Made by a program: the position numbers and the translations under genes
Assembly (NCBI GenBank): GCA_016281295.1
Contig: JAEEII010000277.1
Span: forward strand, 1-13,299
Direction of reading: 5' to 3'
DNA: 13,299 nucleotides
DNA from: Bacteroidales bacterium
Lineage (GTDB): Bacteria > Bacteroidota > Bacteroidia > Bacteroidales > F082
The notes under the pieces: model-generated
Told to the model about the DNA's origin: nothing
What the model saw: only the letters and a program-made list of their open reading frames with translations
Database searches by the model: none
Part shown: piece by piece, positions 7,275-12,666 of the stretch
Position numbering within the stretch: the first letter of the stretch is position 1
Layout: every line of letters begins with the position of its first letter

Positions 7275-8201
7275 ATGCAATTTTGGACTGGCTTTAAAGT
7301 ATTCTTTAAAGGTGTTTTGATGGGCGCCGTCAATGTGGTGCCGATCTCCAGTGGTGCCATTGCCTTGGTTTTAGGCGTTTTCGAGCGTTTTATCAATTCT
7401 ATTAAGTCGCTGAACCACAAAAACTTCAAGTATCTTTTTGCGGGAGAAGTCACTGAATTTGGTCGAAGAACGGATTTTCGTTTTTTTGCCACCATCATGG
7501 CTGGCCTTATGGTGGGCATGGTGTTCACGGCTATCTTCTTAAAGAGCTTGTTGAAGTCGTATGAAGTGTTTGTTTGGTCATTTTTCATCGGCTTGATCTT
7601 TGCCTCGGTCATCAACGTGATGAAGAGCATTGAGAAGGTGAGTGTCAAAAATGTCATTATCTTGCTGGTGGCATTGGCAGTGTCCTTCATGCTTTCAATT
7701 CATCTGAATCCTGAGTCCAACGATAGTTTTGGCTATATGCTGTTATGTGGCATGGTCGGGGCTACGGGCATGGTGGTTCCTGGCATCTCCGGCTCTCACA
7801 TGATGTTGCTGATGGGCAACTATGAGCTGATTGTCACGCAAGCTATTCCCGCCTTGACGAAAGCCTCGACGTTTATGTTCGGCTTCCGTATTCTGTTTCC
7901 TTTTGTGCTAGGTTCGATTATCAGTATCGTGAGCTTTTCCTATCTGCTTTCATGGCTGATGAAGGACTTCCGAAACGAGACGCTGTCTGCCTTGTCGGGG
8001 TTCATGCTGGGCAGTCTTCCCGTGGTGTATCCGTGGAAGGAGCCTTCAGCGGATATGCTCGACTATGTGTTTCATCTGCCTGCCATCAATGGTGAGTTCT
8101 TCATCGCTTTGTTAATGGCCGCGATAGGCGCTGTTGCCGTTTACATGTTGAATGTGATGGCAAGGAGAGAGATGAGAACTGAGAGAAAGGTTAGAGGATA
8201 A
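7275..8201 (+). CDS. DUF368 membrane protein, probable undecaprenyl-phosphate transporter
   Basis: A polytopic inner-membrane protein of 308 aa. Hydrophobic segments lie near residues 12-36, 70-90, 97-117, 124-142, 153-182, 200-228, 238-252 and 273-295. Two related motifs, GAVNVVPISSGAIAL (17-31) and VVPGISGSHMMLLMG (167-181), mark the internal duplication of the DUF368 family. Recent work on this family (PopT in Gram-positives and the Vibrio homologue) links it to flipping undecaprenyl phosphate back across the membrane for reuse in envelope synthesis. That role is transferred by family, not shown here. The first motif departs from the usual VPGVSGGTIA form. The C-terminal tail (MARREMRTERKVRG) is basic and encoded by purine-rich repetitive DNA. 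The gene points toward the convergent hydrogenase-like operon. Confidence 0.9.
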   Translation: MQFWTGFKVFFKGVLMGAVNVVPISSGAIALVLGVFERFINSIKSLNHKNFKYLFAGEVTEFGRRTDFRFFATIMAGLMVGMVFTAIFLKSLLKSYEVFVWSFFIGLIFASVINVMKSIEKVSVKNVIILLVALAVSFMLSIHLNPESNDSFGYMLLCGMVGATGMVVPGISGSHMMLLMGNYELIVTQAIPALTKASTFMFGFRILFPFVLGSIISIVSFSYLLSWLMKDFRNETLSALSGFMLGSLPVVYPWKEPSADMLDYVFHLPAINGEFFIALLMAAIGAVAVYMLNVMARREMRTERKVRG

Positions 8202-8223
8202 AGGTGGGACTTTCTACCTCTAA
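8191..8223. terminator. Hairpin between the convergent DUF368 and hydrogenase-like genes
   Basis: TTAGAGG (8191-8197) pairs with CCTCTAA (8217-8223); inside it AAAG (8200-8203) pairs with CTTT (8210-8213) around a GTGGGA loop. It overlaps the DUF368 stop codon and precedes the stop of the opposite-strand gene. No strong T run follows on either side, so a two-way terminator role is only probable. Confidence 0.4.
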
Positions 8224-8231
8224 ATTATAAA

Positions 8232-9524
8232 TCAGGAATTGTTGTTTTTTGGATGAAAGATACAGTCATTCAGGTTGGCTTCGCCCATGACGATGTCGCG
8301 GGCGAGGGCATCGCAGGTGGGGGCGCCGCACACGCCGCAGTCGCGTTGTGGGAGCTTGGCGCGTAACTCGTTGATGCGTCGCATCTTTTCCAAGGCTTGG
8401 GTGATGTCTTCGTCGAGGACTAACATGGAGCGTGGTCTGATTTCTCCTACTTTCACATGGCGGCTAAGGTAGTTGCGCTCGCTTTCCACCTCGTGGTCTT
8501 TTGTCTGTTCACCTTTTCGCTCTCGGTCGGCGATTTTCCTTGCCCTGGCGAAGATGCGTTCACAGATCAGGAAACGGTTGTCGCAGGTCAGGATGCCTCC
8601 CGGACAGCTCTGGTCGCAGGCGCGGAGCTCCAGGAAGTCCACATCCTCGATTTCGTCGTTTTCCACTTTCTCGAGGAACTCGATGACGTTGTGGATCTCG
8701 TCAATGGAATAAGAGTGTTTGGCGTTGGAGAGTCGTCGTTCGCCATTGGTCAGCGAGGTCAGCACGCCATCGGCGGCCAGCTGAGATACAGGCAGTTTTT
8801 GTTCGTGAAAGCCTTTGCCTTGTTCTTTGATGCGTTTGAAGACGCGGTTGAAGAGCGAGTCCATGTTGATGACGCCGTCCACTAACGACTTCTCTTCTCC
8901 GACAGGGCTTTTCACAGCGGCGATTTTGGCAGCACAGGGGGTGATGTAGAATATTCCCACGTCTTCGGGGTTCCAATCCTCCTGTTGTTCCAGCTTGCGC
9001 CTGATATACATGGCGGTGAGGTCGATGGGGGCCTTGATAGGGATGAGGTTTTCCACCAGTCCGGGGAACTTCACCTGGATGAGACGCACGATGGCGGGGC
9101 AGAAGGTGGAGATCAGCGGACGGATGTCGGGATGCTCGGCGGCGTAGTTGTTTTTGGCTTGGGTGTAAATAGGCACGGTAGCCTCGGTCTCAATGACATG
9201 GGTGAAACCAATCTCTTTGAGGATTTGGTAGATTCGGGAGACTGTGATGTCGTTGGGGAACTGTCCCATGAACACAGAAGGCACCAGGGCAACGCGACAG
9301 GCGAAGTTGAAGATAGAGTCGAAATCGTCCTGTTTGATATAGATTGCCTTGGTGGGACACACCTTGAAGCAGTTGCCGCAGTCGATGCAGCGGTCGGGGT
9401 TAAGTTGTGCTTTGCCGTCGCGCACCCTGAGGGCTTCGGTGGGGCAAGCCTTCATGCAGTGCGAGCAGCCGATGCATGCATCCTCATCGAGGGTCAACGC
9501 ATGAAAAAACGGGACTTTTTCCAT
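8232..9524 (-). CDS. [FeFe]-hydrogenase-like iron-sulfur protein, probably sensory
   Basis: A 430-aa cytoplasmic iron-sulfur protein with three parts. Residues 12-60 form a two-[4Fe-4S] ferredoxin (C17, C20, C23, C27 and C46, C49, C52, C56). Residues of about 75-330 are an [FeFe]-hydrogenase large-chain domain keeping the four H-cluster cysteines: C142 in STFCPAIV, C197 in TPCAAK, and C303 and C307 in ELRACDQSCPGGIL. Residues of about 394-423 are a PF04060-type FeS domain (C396, C399, C404, C421). The cysteine that relays protons in catalytic enzymes (first Cys of TSCCP) is phenylalanine here (F141), the methionine of MPC is threonine, and the glutamate after PCxxK is missing. A redox or H2 sensor is therefore more likely than a working hydrogenase. 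It is the last gene of the six-gene operon and has no PAS or output domain. Whether the binuclear iron site is loaded cannot be judged from sequence. Confidence 0.88.
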   Translation of the reverse strand: MEKVPFFHALTLDEDACIGCSHCMKACPTEALRVRDGKAQLNPDRCIDCGNCFKVCPTKAIYIKQDDFDSIFNFACRVALVPSVFMGQFPNDITVSRIYQILKEIGFTHVIETEATVPIYTQAKNNYAAEHPDIRPLISTFCPAIVRLIQVKFPGLVENLIPIKAPIDLTAMYIRRKLEQQEDWNPEDVGIFYITPCAAKIAAVKSPVGEEKSLVDGVINMDSLFNRVFKRIKEQGKGFHEQKLPVSQLAADGVLTSLTNGERRLSNAKHSYSIDEIHNVIEFLEKVENDEIEDVDFLELRACDQSCPGGILTCDNRFLICERIFARARKIADRERKGEQTKDHEVESERNYLSRHVKVGEIRPRSMLVLDEDITQALEKMRRINELRAKLPQRDCGVCGAPTCDALARDIVMGEANLNDCIFHPKNNNS

Positions 9525-9539
9525 AATACAAACTTCTTT

Positions 9540-9560
9540 CTTCTAACTTCTAACTTCTTA
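9540..9560 (-). repeat. Three tandem 7-base repeats before the hydrogenase-like gene
   Basis: On the + strand the units are CTTCTAA, CTTCTAA and CTTCTTA (9540-9560). On the transcribed strand they read as TTAGAAG-type purine units that include the stop codon of the upstream ATPase gene and fill most of the 33-base gap before the next ATG. A related AACTTCT sits at 9531-9537. Copy-number change would alter the spacing between the two genes. Confidence 0.7.
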
Positions 9561-9971
9561 ATTAAAATGCACTTCCATCTCAACGGTGGTGCCGACACCG
9601 ACGGTGGACTGTACGTCCAGGCGGTCAACATTCTTCCTTATGTTAGGTAAGCCCATGCCGGCGCCGAATCCCATGTTGCGCACCTCGGGTGACGCGGTGG
9701 AGTTGCCTTCCTTCATGGCCCACTCGATGTCGGGGATGCCCGGACCCGTGTCAACCACTTTCACGATGATCTTGTCGGCTTCAATATCGGCATAGATCGT
9801 GCCTCCGTAGGCGTGGGCGATGGCGTTGACTTCCGCCTCGTAAAGGGCAACGACCACCCGCTTGATGATCTGCGGGTTGATGTTGAGCTGCTTCAAGGTC
9901 TTCTTGATCGCGCTCGAAGCGGCCCCGGCGTTCACGAAGTCAGCTTCATAGACTTGGTATTCGAAATGCAT
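9558..9971 (-). CDS. RsbT/RsbW-like GHKL ATPase (anti-sigma-factor kinase type)
   Basis: A 137-aa stand-alone ATPase domain of the family that includes the serine kinases RsbT, RsbW and SpoIIAB. Visible ATP-binding boxes are the N-box ALYEAEVNAIAHA (E45, N49), the G1 box DTGPGIP (74-80) and the glycine-rich lid GFGAGMGLPNIRK (101-113). The frame stays open to 10097, but that extension lies inside the neighbouring gene and has odd composition. The ATG at 9971 gives the normal family length and a 22-base gap after the upstream stop. Relatives phosphorylate STAS-domain antagonists or bind sigma factors; no STAS protein, phosphatase or sigma factor is nearby, so its target is unknown. It sits between a DRTGG protein and the hydrogenase-like sensor, which suggests that it passes on the sensor state. 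Confidence 0.9.
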   Translation of the reverse strand: MHFEYQVYEADFVNAGAASSAIKKTLKQLNINPQIIKRVVVALYEAEVNAIAHAYGGTIYADIEADKIIVKVVDTGPGIPDIEWAMKEGNSTASPEVRNMGFGAGMGLPNIRKNVDRLDVQSTVGVGTTVEMEVHFN

Positions 9972-9993
9972 GGCGTGTTGTTTTAGTTTGACA

Positions 9994-10338
9994 TTAAAAA
10001 ATAGGCAGCATGCCTGCTTTGAAGAGCAAGCCGCAGGCCTTGAACATGGAGAAGTCACTTTCCATGACCACCATGCCCTCGTCCTCGGCCTCTTCAATCA
10101 TCTCCTCCGACGCCTTTTTACGGCGTACAAGGACGATGATGTCGAGGTTGCCCATCTCGCAGGTGCGTATGGTCTGCATGTTGCAAAGACCAGTGAGGAT
10201 GACAGGGTTATAGTCACCCAGGGTGAGCACGTCGCTCATCAGGTCGGAGGCGAAGGCCGTCTCGTGTTCTTCGTTCAGGCGATCATGCCCGCAGAGGACC
10301 TTGGCCTCCAGTAATTCTGCAATTTCTTTGAGAGTCAT
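9994..10338 (-). CDS. DRTGG-like domain protein (second copy)
   Basis: A 114-aa stand-alone protein related to the DRTGG domain, a small alpha/beta fold also found in some phosphotransacetylases and CobQ-like proteins and thought to be regulatory. Key segments are MTLKEIAELLEAKVLCG at the start, ETAFASDLMSDVL (SDLMSDVL at 31-38), a strand IIVLVRRKK, and a C-terminal FKACGLLFKAGMLP. The frame extends to an ATG at 10389 that overlaps the upstream stop as ATGACTGA. I chose 10338 because it places SDLMSDVL at residues 31-38, exactly where the operon's other DRTGG protein has SDLLSDVM; 10389 (131 aa) remains possible through translational coupling. The ligand is unknown. Proteins of this kind commonly neighbour bifurcating hydrogenase genes. 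Confidence 0.85.
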   Translation of the reverse strand: MTLKEIAELLEAKVLCGHDRLNEEHETAFASDLMSDVLTLGDYNPVILTGLCNMQTIRTCEMGNLDIIVLVRRKKASEEMIEEAEDEGMVVMESDFSMFKACGLLFKAGMLPIF

Positions 10339-10381
10339 TTTTTGTCGAATTGTTGAATTGTATGTTTTTTCAAGTTTGAAA

Positions 10382-10930
10382 TCAGTCATTATAATGTATC
10401 TCTTTCAGATTCTCCTGGATCATCTCCTTGAGGTATTTCATGATATGGACGTCGTTCATCGGCATGCCGTCGAGGGCTTCCTTCACCTCGTCGGTGTCGA
10501 ACACAAACTCGCCCTCATCGGTGATATGGGTGTAGATGAAGTGGATGTCCTCGTGGGCTGAGAAGAGCATCACCAAGGAGCCCGCCAAGTCGCCCATGGG
10601 GGGACGGTCGATGTGGTCGTGTTGGAACCAGAAGTTGAGCACGGTGCCTTTGCCGACTTCGCTTTCGATTTTCATGCCACCGCCCATATTCTCTGTGTTC
10701 ATCTTGATTAAGGGCAGTCCCAGTCCCACTTTGCGGGTGGTGCGTGAGGTGGTCCAAGGGTCGGTGACTTTAGCCAAGAACTCAGGGCTCATGCCTTTGC
10801 CGTTGTCCTTGATGGTGAAGGCATAGATGTTCTCTTTCAGGCTATCCTTGATGGTCAGTTCCACCAGGGTCGAGTTGGCCGCGGTGGAGTTTTCCATCAA
10901 GTCATATACGTGCATTGCTAATTCTTTCAT
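10382..10930 (-). CDS. Histidine-kinase-like GHKL ATPase without a phosphoacceptor domain
   Basis: A 182-aa protein with an HATPase_c domain at residues of about 5-105 and an unassigned C-terminal extension of about 75 residues. Motifs are the N-box MHVYDLMENSTAA (E13, N14), the G1 box DNGKGM (42-47), DPWTTSRTTRKVGLGLPL (F-box-like segment plus lid, GLGLPL at 69-74) and a trailing GKGTVLNFWF. There is no upstream DHp helix pair, transmembrane segment or sensor domain, and no response regulator nearby, so it is not a classical two-component kinase. The longer frame to 10945 would need a TTG start; the ATG at 10930 gives MKEL, 24 bases after the PHP gene stop. The family is known from hydrogenase-linked clusters in anaerobes; its biochemical role there is not settled. 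Confidence 0.88.
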   Translation of the reverse strand: MKELAMHVYDLMENSTAANSTLVELTIKDSLKENIYAFTIKDNGKGMSPEFLAKVTDPWTTSRTTRKVGLGLPLIKMNTENMGGGMKIESEVGKGTVLNFWFQHDHIDRPPMGDLAGSLVMLFSAHEDIHFIYTHITDEGEFVFDTDEVKEALDGMPMNDVHIMKYLKEMIQENLKEIHYND

Positions 10931-10954
10931 GGTCTTGTTTTGCAAGGGTTTTAC

Positions 10955-11731
10955 TTATCCAAAAAGGAGTTGTAGTTTCTCGTTGGGTTCGGTGTCGATA
11001 AAGCGTCCGTCCTCGCCGTGAAGGGTCTTCCGGAACTCATCGAAGGTTTTGTCATACATGTGCAGCACGCAGTGTACTTCGCCCATGATATGGAGGAAGT
11101 GTGCGTCACTGCTTTTGGTGAAGTTGAATTTCTTCAGATAGGCATATTTCTTCAGGAAGTCGGGTTTGGTGACGTGTTTCGAGATTTCGAGGGCGTCGGC
11201 TTTGATGTCGGGGGGAACGAAGCCCAGCTGGCTCACCAAGCTGCTGGCGGGTTTGTTCACATGGGCGGGGACGAAGAGTCCGCCGATGCCATGAACCACG
11301 TCGTACAGCTCGTCGAGGTCCGCATCGAGTGCCGACCATAGCAGCCATTCCTCTTCACCGACCACTTCCTCGTTCTCATCCACGATGAGCTGGTATCCGA
11401 ATTTATCCTCGTCCAGCGGGATGTGGGGGAGATGCTCGTCGAGGAACTCCTGGAACTTGTCGAGTTGCTCGTCGGTCTCGAAGTAGGCGAGGGCATGAGC
11501 TTCTTCTTGTGTGGTGATTTCCACGCCGCCGATGACGAGGAGACCTTGCTCGCGCCCGATTTTCTGGGTCACCTTCACCTGTCGGGTTGTGTTGTGGTCG
11601 CAGATGGCGATGACGTCGAGGTGCAGTTTCTTGGCCTGTTCCACGATGGCCGACGGACTCATATAGAGGTCGCCGCACGGTGATAGCACCGTGTGGATAT
11701 GCAAATCTGCCCTATATGCGTTTAATTCCAT
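10955..11731 (-). CDS. PHP-domain metal-dependent phosphoesterase
   Basis: A 258-aa protein of the polymerase and histidinol phosphatase (PHP) superfamily. The metal ligands expected of the fold are visible: DLHIHT (H11, H13), CDHN (D45, H46), GGVEITT (E71), H79 in HALAYF, H157 in PAHVNKP, and SDAH (D209, H211). An insertion at about residues 88-145 is acidic and may form a lid. Single-domain PHP proteins hydrolyse small phosphoesters such as nucleotide 3',5'-bisphosphates or 5' ends of short RNA; the substrate here cannot be told from sequence. In this operon it lies between the first DRTGG gene and a GHKL ATPase. A small phosphorylated signal made or removed by PHP and read by the DRTGG proteins is an inference only. 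A palindromic repeat sits directly before the start codon. Confidence 0.9.
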   Translation of the reverse strand: MELNAYRADLHIHTVLSPCGDLYMSPSAIVEQAKKLHLDVIAICDHNTTRQVKVTQKIGREQGLLVIGGVEITTQEEAHALAYFETDEQLDKFQEFLDEHLPHIPLDEDKFGYQLIVDENEEVVGEEEWLLWSALDADLDELYDVVHGIGGLFVPAHVNKPASSLVSQLGFVPPDIKADALEISKHVTKPDFLKKYAYLKKFNFTKSSDAHFLHIMGEVHCVLHMYDKTFDEFRKTLHGEDGRFIDTEPNEKLQLLFG

Positions 11732-11744
11732 GGTTTCATCCTCA

Positions 11745-11771
11745 TAGAGACGTCATAATATGGCGTCTCTA
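11745..11771. repeat. Palindromic TAGAGACG repeat between the DRTGG and PHP genes
   Basis: TAGAGACGTCAT (11745-11756) and ATGGCGTCTCTA (11760-11771) form a 12-bp stem with one T-G pair and a 3-base loop. It fills most of the 51-base gap between two operon genes, ending 14 bases before the PHP start on the transcribed strand. It has no T run, so it is not a standard terminator. Similar GTAGAGACGC...GCGTCTCTAC palindromes are, from memory, widespread interspersed repeats in Bacteroidetes and cyanobacteria. Confidence 0.75.
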
Positions 11772-11782
11772 CCCATGAATAA

Positions 11783-12121
11783 TTATTTATTATTTAGTAG
11801 GTTATAAACCAATCCGGCGATTTCGTAAGTGGGGAGGTTGGTTTGCAGGATAGGCAGGTCCTCGTCGTTGCTTTGCTCGATGGTCTCATCGTTGGGGACG
11901 AGGTTTTTGACGAGGATGATGCACGACATTTCTTTGAGGGAGGCCACAGCCATCACGTTTTTGTGGGTCTGGAGGGTGATCCAGATGTTGCCTTCCATGG
12001 CGTTACCCATCACGTCGCTGAGGAGGTCCGAGATGTAGCAGCCGTCAATTTCACGATCCAGGCCGTTGGCGCCGGAGAGGACTTTCAGTCCCAGTTTATC
12101 GACTAATTCTTGTACTTTCAT
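11783..12121 (-). CDS. DRTGG-like domain protein (first gene of the operon)
   Basis: A 112-aa stand-alone DRTGG-like protein. It opens MKVQELVDKLGLKVLSG, followed by LDREIDGCYISDLLSDVM (SDLLSDVM at 31-38), NIWITLQTHKNVMAVASL, CIILVKNLVP and a C-terminal EIAGLVYNLL. DREIDG is close to the signature that gives the domain its name. The second copy at 9994 is clearly paralogous but has NEEHETA instead of DREIDG and lacks WITLQTH, so the two are probably not interchangeable; a heterodimer is possible. It is the promoter-proximal gene, with a consensus promoter 39-70 bases upstream of its ATG. The start is fixed by the ATG at 12121 and by agreement with the paralogue. Ligand and partner are unknown. 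Confidence 0.88.
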   Translation of the reverse strand: MKVQELVDKLGLKVLSGANGLDREIDGCYISDLLSDVMGNAMEGNIWITLQTHKNVMAVASLKEMSCIILVKNLVPNDETIEQSNDEDLPILQTNLPTYEIAGLVYNLLNNK

Positions 12122-12159
12122 TTTGATGTTAATGATTTGATGTTGTAATTATATTTGCC

Positions 12160-12191
12160 GCAAAGATAGTGTTTTTGGGATATAGAAGCAA
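12160..12191 (-). promoter_or_regulatory. Consensus promoter of the six-gene operon
   Basis: On the minus strand TTG (12191-12189), 20 bases, then TATCTTTGC (12168-12160) match the Bacteroidetes promoter consensus. The -7 core continues into GGC. The leader to the ATG at 12121 would be about 30 bases, with no clear Shine-Dalgarno. No other good promoter was seen inside the operon, so the six genes are probably one transcript. Confidence 0.78.
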
Positions 12192-12301
12192 GAGTTTTTT
12201 TTGGTTGTTATATGGGTTTCTGAATCAGTCGATTAATTGCTGAAATAAAATTAATAGAAATTTGATATTTAAAATTAATGTATAAAATAATATATTTTTG
12301 T

Positions 12302-12310
12302 TATCTTTGC
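12302..12310 (+). promoter_or_regulatory. -7 box for the small ORF, divergent from the operon promoter
   Basis: TATCTTTGC followed by GGC is identical over 12 bases to the operon promoter core on the other strand. No TTG lies at the expected -33 distance; ATG at 12278-12280, 21 bases away, is the nearest match. The ATG of the small ORF lies 28 bases downstream. Confidence 0.6.
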
Positions 12311-12338
12311 GGCGTTATTGATAAAAAATGATCATACT

Positions 12339-12512
12339 ATGACGCGTAATTTAGAAAAACTGGTTACCTTTGCCAGCCCAACAATGATGAGACTCAATAT
12401 GGAAACCATCACCCTTAGCTACGACCCCGGCAGCGACTTCGCCAAAGCGCTCGACGAATTGATCCGCAATTCGGAAGGGGTTCATGTAGTGAGAAGGAAA
12501 AGTGAAATTTGA
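12339..12512 (+). CDS. Small 57-aa protein of unknown function
   Basis: The ORF runs from the ATG at 12339 (MTRNLEKLVTFASPTMMRLN) to the TGA at 12510-12512. The centre, METITLSYDPGSDFAKALDELI, predicts a beta strand followed by an amphipathic helix, and the tail is basic (HVVRRKSEI). METITLxYD openings remind me of short Bacteroidetes antitoxin-like proteins, but no toxin gene follows, so I do not assign that function. A good -7 box 28 bases upstream supports expression. The frame also opens to a TTG at 12318, which I consider leader. Just after the stop, another frame (about 12506-12571) reads NLKGHKRTRIITFAELKELV to a stop without a good start, possibly a remnant. It could also be a chance ORF. 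Confidence 0.5.
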   Translation: MTRNLEKLVTFASPTMMRLNMETITLSYDPGSDFAKALDELIRNSEGVHVVRRKSEI

Positions 12513-12584
12513 AAGGACATAAACGCACGAGAATCATTACGTTCGCCGAATTAAAAGAACTAGTCGGAAGGTGAAACACAAATA

Positions 12585-12617
12585 AATAACGGCATCGCAT
12601 GATGCGACACCGTTATT
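12585..12617 (-). terminator. Probable terminator of aspA
   Basis: AATAACGG (12585-12592) pairs with CCGTTATT (12610-12617); inside, TCGCA (12595-12599) pairs with TGCGA (12603-12607) around a TGA loop, with a symmetrical CA/CA internal loop. Read on the minus strand it is followed by TTATTTGTGTTT, T-rich as expected. It lies 50 bases beyond the aspA stop and could also stop transcripts of the small + strand ORF. Confidence 0.65.
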
Positions 12618-12666
12618 CAAAACAATTATTCTATTCTTACCTAGAACAGATAAAACAAAACACAAA

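Noticed and set aside
7136..7690. 184-aa open frame antisense to the rimO end and DUF368 start
   Set aside because: It crosses two real genes and has no family resemblance or start signal.
8985..9650. 221-aa open frame on the + strand opposite the hydrogenase-like and RsbT-like genes
   Set aside because: It spans two well-supported genes on the other strand, has no recognisable motif and low-complexity G/V/D-rich content typical of antisense reading of biased codons.
9972..10097. 42-residue N-terminal extension of the RsbT-like ATPase
   Set aside because: It overlaps the DRTGG gene, is Arg/Trp/Cys-rich unlike the family, and the ATG at 9971 gives normal length.
10382..10930. Classical two-component histidine kinase
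   Set aside because: No dimerisation/phosphoacceptor helices, sensor region or response regulator is present; only the ATPase domain is recognisable.
11745..11771. Intrinsic terminator splitting the operon after the first gene
   Set aside because: The stem is strong but no T run follows on the transcribed strand, and the sequence resembles a dispersed palindromic repeat instead.
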